DNA of 64,000 nucleotides from Phoronis australis (taxonomy: Eukaryota > Phoronida > Phoronidae): the NCBI GenBank assembly GCA_002633005.1, contig NMRA01000244.1, positions 162,926-226,925 of the forward strand, given 5' to 3'. The position numbers and the translations under genes were made by a program. Below are positions 32,801 to 38,700 of the stretch, piece by piece; the first letter of the stretch is position 1, and each line of letters begins with the position of its first letter. The notes under the pieces were generated by a model, which made no database searches, had not been told where the DNA came from, and saw only the letters and a list, made by a program, of their open reading frames with translations.

Positions 32801-35553
32801 ATTATTTTCTAATGAAACTACATCCGTATTACAATGGAAATGTGACATGTTGTTCCATAATGCTTACATCTTTTCATCTTCTCCGTTTTAAGGATGAGTA
32901 GCTAATCATAGCCACAATTGTCGTTCGGTCAAACGTGACGTCACGCTTTTACGCATGGAATGTAGACTGCATCGTTCCAGGCAGTCGGTCACATAGTTTT
33001 ATGACCAAAACACTGGAAAGCTCTCTTGAATGACACAAATGCTGAATAAATTCGTTGTTAAAAACAATAAAAACCATTATGTACCCGGTACGCTTCAGTT
33101 CAAATATTGTTTAACAAAATTAAGGTAATGTCTTTCATAATTCGTGGATAACATCGTCCACAATTCATTTCTATGGATATGCAAATTATGAATAGTGGTG
33201 GCAGTCATTTATGCCTGATATAAATTAGCCAATGAGAATTGAAGAATAATGTTCGATATGAAAAAATGAATGGTGAATTCTCGCCAGCTCATTTATAGAA
33301 TGTGGTGAATATCATTCTGATTTATACCCGATACAAATAGAGTACATAGCTCAAGTACACAACACTTTTATCATTTGACCACTTAGTCAGACAAAGATTG
33401 TTTCAATGTTTACAAGTATTCCTGGCTTCTGATTGGCTACAAATTGTCTTAGGCATGTTTTCAGCATTTGTGTCACACATTTTAGTGTCGAAGCCAGACT
33501 CTTCTAACATTTGAGTCTGGTGAAGATCTCAAAAACGGGGCTACTTGGTTAGAGTTTTACCGTACAAAAGCTAGAATCTGTTTTGTTTGCGTATCTCAGC
33601 ATTTCAAATTGTCTGATACTTTTCTCATTTTCTGTTATTGTTCTCAGACAATTTTTTATCCAGCTGATGATTCTAATTGCTTGTTGTTCCTCTTAGGACA
33701 ACCTTAGGACAACCTTTATGAGATTCAAAAATAAATGCGCGGTTATACTTATGTTAGACATCATTACAATTTATTTCAGATATAATTGGAATAGTGGTGG
33801 ATATTAGTGTTTTTTATATCTGATATGAATAGGATTATGGTTGGCATTAATGAATTATGTACGATATTATTCGAGAATTATGTACGATATTATTCAAGAA
33901 TTATGTCAGACATAACTTATTTTATATCAAACAGAATTATTTATGTCTGACATAATTCTGATTAATGTCAGATAAAAATCGAAATTATGCGGAACTGCGC
34001 TAACAATATGTGAAGAAGCTTGCTTCAACCAGCGGCGGATTTAGGGGGCAAAGGGGGCCGTGGACCCCCTCAAATTCTCCCAGATACCATTTTTGGGGGG
34101 GTGAATTCACAATGCACAGGCCCTGAACAAACCCCGTTTACCTGTTGTTTTTTAGTAATTAGGTCCACAAACCCAAATATTCAAAACACCTGCATCCCTA
34201 CATTTTAGGCTGGGCGCGCGCATGCGGCGAAATTGTGGTTATTCTTGTGCCCTGCCGCCCCCCCCCCCCCAACTCAAAATCCTGGATCCGCCCCTGTCAA
34301 CATTAAATGGAATTGGATGGACGAGGTTGTCATATCGCGACCATTCCAGTATGCACCACAAAACAGAGGCATGTAATTACCGCTATTGTAGTTCGTAATT
34401 AAGTATAAAGTGACTTTGTTTTTACGTAACCGACACATTCATTATTCGCTGCAGCAATTTCCAGTAACAACTGAAACGTCTAATGAGTGCTAACTGCGTT
34501 ACACGATGTCTGCTATTAAAACAGTAACCATGACAACGCAACTTATTGTCAGGCTGTGCCTTGGCATGGTTAATTAATTTTATGGTGATAGAACAATATG
34601 AACAGTTGTGGAAAACAAGTGTAAATAGCATCGTTAAGACCGTAGGCTACTGTTTTCGCAAGAATCGCTGGGCAGTCTCACGAGTCTCGCCGTAGGCTAC
34701 TGTTTTCGCAAGATTCACTGGGCAGTCTCTCGAGTCTCAAAGCGCACTACGTCGCGAAGCGCTGAGCAATCAGAATTCCCGTAGTGTCGATCAGTAATTG
34801 TACTTTATGGTTTAGCACGGGATGCAGAAAGTCTGATTGATCGATTTAGAAGGCCATACGCCAACGAGCATTGAGGTCAATAGCGTTTTTAAGTTGTAGA
34901 CTTTTGATAGAGATCGTCCATTAAAAGTTGCTCCTTAATGACCCTCTAGCACGTACAAGATCAAAATGAAATTAATGCCTGGAAACTTGTTCCGTGGAAG
35001 TTTTTTGAGGTTTCCCAACCCCGTGAAACATATATCTATTGAACATATTTCACACACACTCTGTCAACCCTCAAAACAACTGTATATCAGTGACTTTTGT
35101 TGTTGTGAGACAGTGTCGCACGTTTACACCACTTGTGCTACAACCCGTCATTGCGAGCAACTACAGTAACCTACGACCTAGAAATTTTAAAACCGGTTGC
35201 AGATGAATTTTGGACATGAGTATGTTCAAAAGTCACCGACGACCAATATTTCAAGCAGTGGTCAGCTGCGATCTCTAACAGCCGTACGTTATTTTCACGA
35301 TTATCTTGCGATTCTTCAAAATGTCAGTCGTAAATCGGTCGTAACTTGGTTCGTACCTCCACTGTGACCGGCTTCACGTTATCGTTCAAATCACCACATT
35401 ATGTAAATGCATTACCTTTTTGAGGGCGTCCAGTCCTGTGGCGTTGCGACTGATTTCTGTCAACTTACGTCCGATTTCAGATGCCCAGTGGATGGCACTG
35501 AAAAGAGCAAAGGACCACGTAAACAGAACGAAGAGGCAAATATTGGTTTTCAT
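5700..35553 (-). CDS. CACNA2D3-like: Calcium channel alpha-2/delta auxiliary subunit, alpha2delta-3/4-like (27 exons, 3' end unresolved)
   Basis: Extracellular auxiliary subunit of high-voltage-activated (CaV1/CaV2) calcium channels; the family promotes channel trafficking and synaptic function. Twenty-seven exons on the minus strand join with consistent phases and GT/AG sites into about 945 residues. Seen in order: hydrophobic signal peptide (1-20), VWA_N region with HFNNIPVNI (about 138-146), WQYFGS (about 189-194), YDCR then WYIQAA, VWA domain starting near 231 with MIDAS DASGS (239-243) and VTDG (about 349), FTYLIGREV, Cache-like segments with NNGY (about 500 and 825), and a Cys-rich C-terminal start. 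Human alpha2delta-3 is about 1,090 residues, so 100-150 residues are missing; they would lie in unrecognised exons at the left of the window or outside it. The YDCRSKGW segment lacks the triple Arg of the gabapentin-binding paralogues, as in alpha2delta-3. Family assignment is from remembered sequences; subtype is inference. Confidence 0.9.
5968..6020 (-). CDS. CACNA2D3-like: alpha2delta exon 26 (53 nt)
   Basis: Reads [17 protein letters not shown] plus two bases of Leu, aligned with PYNAFLSAVKWIMTELVLF. Too short to show in an ORF search. Acceptor CACTTCAG, donor GTAAGT, phase 2 out. Confidence 0.85.
6583..6658 (-). CDS. CACNA2D3-like: alpha2delta exon 25
   Basis: Completes Ser then reads [20 protein letters not shown] and TYLLN, the counterpart of ITLYDYQAMC and LLDPYNAF. 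Acceptor TGTTTCAG, donor GTGAGT, phase 0 out. It lies 2.6 kb from exon 24; the long intron holds two transposon-like insertions. Confidence 0.85.
7193..7363 (+). mobile_element. MITE copy 2 (GACCTATCGC family, AATT duplication)
   Basis: Starts AACCTATCGCAAGC and ends GGCGATAGGTC, bounded by AATT at 7189-7192 and 7364-7367. The interior (TAAGTTTTACCCGGCAACGT, AAGGTGTGTCAAGAATG) is shared with the other two copies. It is 171 bp with no coding capacity and lies in intron 24 of the alpha2delta gene. Confidence 0.8.
7453..8884. mobile_element. 1.43-kb foldback-like TIR element
   Basis: About 90 bp at the left (from CCATAGACATC, through ACCGGGCGC and GACGCCATATTGGA, to about 7545) reappears inverted at the right (about 8804-8884, ending GATGTCTATGG). 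GACAAC stands directly outside both ends, a 6-bp direct repeat. The interior is non-coding apart from a nested repeat at 8080-8210. Imperfect TIRs suggest an old copy. It occupies most of intron 24. Confidence 0.7.
8080..8210 (+). repeat. Dispersed repeat, ATTTGGCGAAGTGGGCAAAA family, copy 1
   Basis: Shares ATTTGGCGAAGTGGGCAAAA, GTCCGCCTCAGAGA and GGCTGGGTGCGCGCATGC in the same order as the copy at 30374-30571. It is nested in the foldback-like element. Confidence 0.7.
9260..9393 (-). CDS. CACNA2D3-like: alpha2delta exon 24
   Basis: Reads [20 protein letters not shown] then [20 protein letters not shown], a near match to VNCYLIDNNGFILVSEDY / GDFFGEIEGAVMNKLL. Acceptor TTTCTAG, donor GTGAGC, phase 2 out. 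Confidence 0.95.
9599..9795 (-). CDS. CACNA2D3-like: alpha2delta exon 23
   Basis: Reads [20 protein letters not shown], then [20 protein letters not shown] and a Cys-containing end ([16 protein letters not shown]), corresponding to VVAAVGIQMKLEFFQ and CASLDGKCSISC. The three Cys are conserved in spacing. Acceptor ATTGCAG, donor GTGAGT. Confidence 0.92.
10164..10238 (+). repeat. Three tandem copies of a 25-bp unit
   Basis: Unit CACATTTACAGCACAGTTGC plus AATTT, starting at 10164, 10189 and 10214; the third copy is slightly changed at its end. It is in intron 22 of the alpha2delta gene, just 3' of the exon 22 donor on the minus strand. Confidence 0.9.
10308..10411 (-). CDS. CACNA2D3-like: alpha2delta exon 22
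   Basis: Reads [20 protein letters not shown] then [14 protein letters not shown], equivalent to FPLWYRRAAEQIPGSFVYSI. Acceptor GTTTGCAG, donor GTTTGT, phase 1 out. Confidence 0.85.
10849..10926 (-). CDS. CACNA2D3-like: alpha2delta exon 21
   Basis: Twenty-five codons reading [20 protein letters not shown] then GQSYE, the counterpart of VEVAFLGTRTGLSRINLF. Acceptor GTTCTAG, donor GTAATG, phases 2 and 2. Confidence 0.85.
11413..11589 (-). CDS. CACNA2D3-like: alpha2delta exon 20
   Basis: Reads [20 protein letters not shown], then [20 protein letters not shown], fitting WSYCNTDLHPEHRHL / ELIQEVLFDAVVSAPIEAYW. Acceptor CATCCAG, donor GTAAGT, phase 2 out. Confidence 0.85.
11931..12041 (-). CDS. 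CACNA2D3-like: alpha2delta exon 19
   Basis: Reads [20 protein letters not shown], then [13 protein letters not shown], aligned with SLGVALSRGHGKY and LEHPDVSLADEW. Acceptor TTTTACAG, donor GTAAGG. The final Trp is split across the junction with exon 20. Confidence 0.85.
12352..12518 (-). CDS. CACNA2D3-like: alpha2delta exon 18
   Basis: Reads [20 protein letters not shown], then [20 protein letters not shown] and KDTPF, corresponding to LRNAMVNRKTGKFSMEVK / YYYTDIKGTPFSLG. Acceptor TTCTAG, donor GTGAGT; ends in phase 2, completed by the A that opens exon 19 (ACA, Thr). Confidence 0.85.
12519..14890 (-). other. alpha2delta intron 17
   Basis: A 2.4-kb intron. Apart from the 26-bp tandem pair at 13568, I see nothing supportable. 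The plus-strand frames of 80-120 codons near 13270-13800 have no family likeness. Confidence 0.7.
13568..13619 (+). repeat. Two tandem copies of a 26-bp unit
   Basis: ATGTCAGATGTATCGCAACT plus TTGCC(A) occurs twice in direct succession within intron 17 of the alpha2delta gene. Confidence 0.8.
14891..14968 (-). CDS. CACNA2D3-like: alpha2delta exon 17
   Basis: Twenty-six codons, [20 protein letters not shown] then SDSANK, matching KPNYSSVDLSEVEWED. Acceptor TTTTACAG, donor GTAAGC, phase 0. Confidence 0.92.
15103..15177 (-). CDS. CACNA2D3-like: alpha2delta exon 16 (Cache-like)
   Basis: Twenty-five codons, [20 protein letters not shown] then EFRPM, matching [20 protein letters not shown]. Acceptor TTTGCAG, donor GTGAGT, phase 0. 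Confidence 0.95.
15736..15816 (-). CDS. CACNA2D3-like: alpha2delta exon 15 (Cache-like)
   Basis: Twenty-seven codons, [20 protein letters not shown] then KLTPKYK, nearly the alpha2delta-3 sequence [17 protein letters not shown] / IPKYKL. Acceptor TTTGACAG, donor GTGAGA, phase 0. Confidence 0.95.
16910..16966 (-). CDS. CACNA2D3-like: alpha2delta exon 14
   Basis: Nineteen codons, [19 protein letters not shown], equivalent to VLMTTVAMPVFSKQNET. Acceptor TTACCAG, donor GTTTGT (less usual), phase 0. A consensus CRE octamer (TGACGTCA) happens to lie inside the coding sequence. Confidence 0.85.
16967..20265 (-). other. alpha2delta intron 13
   Basis: A 3.3-kb intron holding the tRNA-derived unit at 18101. 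A plus-strand frame of 169 codons (18052-18561) runs through that repeat and is not considered a gene. Nothing else was recognised. Confidence 0.7.
18101..18190 (+). repeat. tRNA-derived SINE-like unit with Pol III A and B boxes
   Basis: TGGCTCAGTGATTTGAGC (18109-18126) is an A-box-like sequence and GGTTTAAGTCC (18152-18162) is a B-box-like sequence, at normal spacing. Acceptor-stem pairing and CCA logic are absent, so it is a tRNA-derived repeat head, not a tRNA gene. It sits in intron 13 of the alpha2delta gene, on the opposite strand. Confidence 0.6.
20266..20349 (-). CDS. CACNA2D3-like: alpha2delta exon 13
   Basis: Twenty-eight codons, [20 protein letters not shown] then TSVYLDVA, matching EYLHVLSRP and VVWTEAYID. 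Acceptor TTCACCAG, donor GTAAGT, phase 0. Confidence 0.92.
20728..20777 (-). CDS. CACNA2D3-like: alpha2delta exon 12 (50 nt)
   Basis: Too short for an ORF search. Completes Gly then reads [16 protein letters not shown], matching [18 protein letters not shown]. Acceptor CATTACAG and donor GTAGGC; phases 1 in and 0 out fit both neighbours. Confidence 0.92.
21251..21329 (-). CDS. CACNA2D3-like: alpha2delta exon 11 (VWA end)
   Basis: Reads [20 protein letters not shown] and MACSNK, nearly the alpha2delta-3 sequence [12 protein letters not shown] / LKWMACANKG. Acceptor TTCTGCAG, donor GTGAAT, phase 1 out. Confidence 0.94.
22196..22309 (-). CDS. CACNA2D3-like: alpha2delta exon 10 (VWA, VTDG)
   Basis: Encodes [20 protein letters not shown] and [12 protein letters not shown], nearly the alpha2delta-3 sequence CSQAIMLITDGAV / FAKYNWPD. 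The Asp of VTDG is a VWA core residue. Acceptor TTGTTAG, donor GTAACA, phase 0. Confidence 0.94.
22757..22861 (-). CDS. CACNA2D3-like: alpha2delta exon 9 (VWA)
   Basis: Thirty-five codons, [20 protein letters not shown] then [15 protein letters not shown], fitting the LFAKGIG / LNEAFNIL helix of the VWA fold. Acceptor GTTGTAG, donor GTGAGG, phase 0. Confidence 0.85.
23397..23471 (-). CDS. CACNA2D3-like: alpha2delta exon 8 (VWA)
   Basis: Twenty-five codons, [20 protein letters not shown] then EKNKL, matching VEPCLNGTLVQADRTNKE of alpha2delta-3. Acceptor CTCTGTAG, donor GTATGT, phase 0. Confidence 0.92.
23859..24009 (-). CDS. CACNA2D3-like: alpha2delta exon 7: VWA domain start with MIDAS
   Basis: Completes Trp and reads [20 protein letters not shown], then [20 protein letters not shown] and [10 protein letters not shown]. 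The DxSxS of the metal-ion-dependent adhesion site is intact (DASGS, about residues 239-243). Acceptor CACCGCAG, donor GTAAGT, phase 0 out. Confidence 0.95.
24010..26467 (-). other. alpha2delta intron 6
   Basis: A 2.5-kb intron containing MITE copy 3 at 24536. The overlapping frames on both strands near 25193-25540 are antisense to each other and show no family likeness. Confidence 0.7.
24536..24664 (+). mobile_element. MITE copy 3 (internally deleted)
   Basis: Starts GACCTATCGCAAGCTCCGCC and shares the TAAGTTTTACCCGGCAACGT and AAGGTGTGTCAAGAATG blocks. The right end is shortened to GATTGGTC before AATT, missing the segment with the inverted TATCGCC end. It lies in intron 6 of the alpha2delta gene. 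Confidence 0.75.
26468..26522 (-). CDS. CACNA2D3-like: alpha2delta exon 6 (short)
   Basis: A 55-nt exon: the split Gly, then [17 protein letters not shown] and the first two bases of Trp. It corresponds to IKWEPDENG and FDCRNRKW of alpha2delta-3. Phases 1 in and 2 out fit both neighbours exactly. The Arg-rich position reads CRSK rather than RRR. Confidence 0.9.
26887..27018 (-). CDS. CACNA2D3-like: alpha2delta exon 5
   Basis: Encodes [17 protein letters not shown] and [20 protein letters not shown], the family signature before the VWA domain (WQYFGSA.GF.R.YPG). Acceptor TTCACAG, donor GTAAGG. Joining to exon 4 gives the same spacing as alpha2delta-3, so no exon is missing between them. Confidence 0.93.
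27791..27812. other. Assembly gap (22 N)
   Basis: Twenty-two unknown bases in intron 4 of the alpha2delta gene, at the edge of a G/C-run MITE. The protein spacing shows no coding exon was lost here. Confidence 0.99.
27813..27923 (-). repeat. Right end of a CAGGGGCG... MITE next to the assembly gap
   Basis: Ends with AAATCCTGGATACGCCCCTG at 27923, preceded by a C-rich run. The matching left end is not seen and is probably lost in or beyond the N gap. It also shares CTGACGGGCAAAATCCTGGC with the element at 4346-4501 in reverse complement. Confidence 0.6.
27964..28126 (-). CDS. CACNA2D3-like: alpha2delta exon 4
   Basis: Encodes [20 protein letters not shown] and further on [20 protein letters not shown], strongly matching the HFNNLPVNIS and VQVPTNMY segment of alpha2delta-3. 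Acceptor TTTTAG, donor GTAAGT; ends in phase 1, which fits the next exon. Confidence 0.92.
28270..28338 (-). CDS. CACNA2D3-like: alpha2delta exon 3
   Basis: Twenty-three codons reading [20 protein letters not shown] then DSQ, the continuation of the N-terminal helix (RLVEAAEEAH in alpha2delta-3). Acceptor ATGTTACAG, donor GTAAGA, phase 0. Confidence 0.85.
29570..29680 (-). CDS. CACNA2D3-like: alpha2delta exon 2 (VWA_N region)
   Basis: Encodes [20 protein letters not shown] and [17 protein letters not shown], matching the helical stretch of alpha2delta-3 that ends in MEEMFHKKSEAV. Acceptor TTTTAG, donor GTAAGA, phase 0 on both sides, 37 codons. Confidence 0.88.
30374..30571 (+). repeat. Dispersed repeat, ATTTGGCGAAGTGGGCAAAA family, copy 2, with 14-bp TIRs
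   Basis: CATGCGCGCACCCA at 30374-30387 is exactly inverted as TGGGTGCGCGCATG at 30558-30571. The interior shares long blocks with the copy at 8080-8210, and a C-run precedes the right end. This copy defines the ends of a MITE-like family of about 200 bp. It lies in intron 1 of the alpha2delta gene. Confidence 0.72.
31078..31264. repeat. Alternating direct/inverted repeat of a TATA-rich/GACCCG unit
   Basis: GACCC(G/A)...GGGTC blocks alternate with TATATGAATATAAC or TTATATTTATATAGC about every 55 bases. The central part forms a perfect hairpin of 14-bp arms (31164-31177 with 31186-31199) around an 8-base loop. It lies in intron 1 of the alpha2delta gene. No gene product is suggested. Confidence 0.8.
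33840..33990. repeat. AT-rich palindromic repeat region
   Basis: GAATTATGTACGATATTATTC occurs twice in tandem from about 33852. A perfect 19-bp inverted repeat follows: AGAATTATGTCAGACATAA (33897-33915) and its complement (33941-33959). GAATAGTGGTGG near 33191 and 33790 suggests related copies of the same repeat nearby. Confidence 0.75.
34030..34296. mobile_element. MITE-like repeat with CAGCGGCGGATTTAG / CTGGATCCGCCCCTG ends
   Basis: A 267-bp block with imperfect inverted ends and a homopolymer C run. It contains GGCTGGGCGCGCGCATGC, shared with the 8080 and 30374 repeats. TCAAC is present directly outside both ends. It lies in intron 1 of the alpha2delta gene. Confidence 0.65.
34641..34738 (+). 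repeat. 50-bp direct duplication
   Basis: CGTAGGCTACTGTTTTCGCA begins at 34641 and 34691, and the similarity runs through CTGGGCAGTCTC and CGAGTCTC in each copy. Confidence 0.9.
35416..35553 (-). CDS. CACNA2D3-like: alpha2delta exon 1: start codon and signal peptide
   Basis: Starts at the ATG reading [20 protein letters not shown], a typical signal peptide, followed by [20 protein letters not shown], which resembles the mature N-terminus of alpha2delta-3 (WASAFGGEI). The reading frame is open further upstream (to 35769), but that extension is not hydrophobic or family-like, so the internal Met before the signal sequence was chosen. Donor GTAATG follows; phase 0. Confidence 0.85.
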
Positions 35554-35769
35554 TATGTCGGTTTCCGGCAAAACCTTATTGAGATGACTCGTCTTTTTCC
35601 CTGCACTAAGAAAGCAACTTTTACGTTTGCTAAATTGTCTTGCTGCGGCGCGTGCTTTTTTGTAACAAGTCAAAACTGTACATTCTGTCACGTTGTATAT
35701 CCTGTCACGTTGCATGGCAGTATTAAGTGATCTCATGCCTTTTCTCGTTACTAGTAATATTGGATTCAA

Positions 35770-38700
35770 TGCTTTTGAGTCAAATTGTCGACGATTTTCC
35801 AGGAGATTGACATGAAACTATACGGTCTGTGACAAGGGTCGTGTTGTGAAATGCTTGGTTATTCTGGAATGCCTCAGTCGACAGGCCTGCTCCGTTGCGC
35901 TACCTCAGTTTATGGATCACATGAAAACGGAACGTTCAGTTGGTCAACACGCGCCCTGCATGCTATATCATAACCACCCGGGATTTTCTGCCACGTTTGG
36001 TACATGTGTGTGCCGGCTTGCAAGTGTATTTGCTTAATACAAAATCATGTCATATGCAAAAGGATTCAGAGCTTGTAGTTAGTCGATATCTATCACTTGA
36101 CGTCGGTTATAACCAATGTACAGCCAAGAGGTCAGGGTGCTGGCGCTGGCCGGCATCTTTATGTATAGTTTGAAGCAGTTAAGGAGTGTCTTAAGTTAAA
36201 ACCTCCGGTGACTGGGGTGTAGTGTAATAACATCCTCAATAAAAATTGTCGATTTCTGATGTCGGCAAGTGTTTCACTCACTTTGGCTAGTAAGTATACT
36301 TTTTATGGTAATTACGGAATCTCATGCACAACTTGGCAGCAGTACTTGGTTAACATTGCCGTCTATGCGGGAAGCGAATGAAGAGGCTGTATAAGGTCAT
36401 TGTGTGGAATGGAATGAGCGGGATGAGAGCATGTAGGACAAATTGGCCATGGCAGGCCTAAGTGAACCACTAGTTTTGCCCCTGTATATGGCTACCACAG
36501 ACCATTAATCCGAGTTGCATAAAAATTTGGAATCATATGCACATGATATATATACCCATCGATCAGTGCGAAATAATGCACCCATTGTCAACATGTAGTT
36601 CAGTGACGAACTCTTTGTAATCAATATCAGACTGATCTGGACCAGTGGAATAAGCATAAAGCGTGACGTGCAGGCCATGCCGTGTGTCTCCCGTCGGTTA
36701 ACTTGATGAATCGCCTACTGAATAAGAAGGATGATTTGTCCCGGTGCTCGGATCAATAAATGTTTAAACTGAACACAAGTGAAGACTACAATTTTCCTCG
36801 TTTGGTCAGCGGATTGGTAGATATGAACATATTACTTTAATTAGGCCTTCAACGTGTGATGGTAAATTGTGTGATTCTGTCAGTTCTTTGGCCAAGGGTT
36901 AGTTAATACGAGACTTTGTTGGCAAGTCGATCTGTACATTTCTTTAACAGAATTCAACTTAAGGAAAAGACTCTATTTTCTGAACATACGGAGCCTACAG
37001 AATTTGATACTTGACTTAATCAATAAAATCTTCCATTAATTGGACCTTGTGGCCATTTCTGCACAATTAAGCTGAAAAATAAATGTCCATACACAACAAA
37101 ATAACGTACTCAGTAATATAAATTTTATTTGAAGATGAAGTCTCAAGATGATGTTACAGTTTTCTAAATTATCATTTCATTTTTCTGTTTATGCAACTGT
37201 TGATTTTTCAAAAAAGCCCTGTTTTTATAGCTCAGTATGAAAACGTAGAACATTTGAGAAACAGTTTTTAGTGGCCGGTTGGAGAACAGTGCCTACAGTC
37301 AAGTATCTGAAAGTTTCAGTTGGTATCTGATAAACTATTTCTGAGATATAATGTCCCTAAGATCGCTAAATTTGGGCAATTTTCGTGGGCCGGTCTCGCT
37401 TGACCTCTAGAGTGACGTCGACATCAACATGACATTTTAAAAACTCAAAACACAACCAGAATCCTTGTACGATACAGAAAAATGCTAGTATTTTTATATT
37501 AAATTAGAAAAAATCTTGTTATATCACGTGAGTATATCAGTGGTTAACAGATTCGACTTGTGACTCCGTCATATAAAGGTTGAACTGGAAGGCTGTCTCA
37601 GTACGGGAGTTCATAGTGTTTTTGAACATTGATTATTTGTGAAACACGCACTAATAGCGGCCCCCACACCTCGATACTTACGATCTGGTGCTGAGATTCA
37701 GCTCGCCGTAATATCCACTAAGGTGAAGTGTCCACAAGAATACAATAATCACTATCCTTGTAGCACGCATACCCCTCATCTCCGACCCAAGGTCCAATTA
37801 GTCTCTGAAGGAAGACGTTTCCACTCTCTGCGCACAACTTTACACAGCAGTCTGACGTATGTCTACGGTGGTGAATTGGCACATCAAGCCATTTCAATTC
37901 AGAAAACTTCAATTTAGGCTTGCTGGTAAGTACACCGGGATCATATAATCCTGTCGTTCACTGTGTCGTTTTTCCTAATCTGTTGTAAATAATGAATAGC
38001 ACCAACAATTATCTGTTCTCACGAAGGCGTTGCCGTAGCAACACACGTTCAGAAAATTGACCTTTTCTATGCGAAAAACTTTAGTAGAGTAAATGTAATC
38101 ATCAGCGAGAAGCATAAACGTTAATAAAATAATTATGGCTGGTAACTCTTCGGCTATAAATATTGAATACAACAATGGAGCACAAGTCAATATCTTGGCC
38201 ACTGACAAGCTGCGGACTGGTCTATTGGGAGGGGTGTCAGCTAGGTTGCAAGTGATGCGGTTCAGCTGACCCGGCGAAATCGGGCCAGAGTAGTGTTACC
38301 TTTTGACCCCGTGGAAAATGACCCCACGGGTCGTTTTTAACGTTGGAGATGACCCGAGTCACTTTTTCACGGCGCCTGAAGTTTGCCTGTTGAGATTTTA
38401 AGCCGTGAAAATGACCCCGTCGTTGTTGAAAACTTGTCAGATAGCTTGTCGAAGGAGGGCGGGATGGGGGTATTTTCACTTTAACAGTTTTGTATAACCA
38501 AGTACCGAAAATAACATCGGAAGATGGTTCCCGTGGGTGACTAGGTGATACGTGCTCCGAGTGCCACATCTAAGAGGTTGCAAAAGGAAAATTGCAGGGG
38601 TAGCGAAAATTGTTTGCAAATGACAAGAGCCGGTGACGCTTGAGAGCTCTGTAGTGGTGACGACCTGTGCGGAAGCGACGAAAATTGAAAAGTTGCACCA

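Larger units (their letters stand above)
29681..35415 (-). other. alpha2delta intron 1
   Basis: A 5.7-kb first intron, the longest of the gene. It holds the repeats at 30374, 31078, 33840, 34030 and 34641. AT-rich sequence fills the remainder and no further exon was found. Confidence 0.7.

Noticed and set aside
38237-38569. Minus-strand frame of 110 codons in the intergenic region
   Set aside because: It overlaps hairpin-like repeats of GACCCC/GGGGTC and shows no protein-family features.
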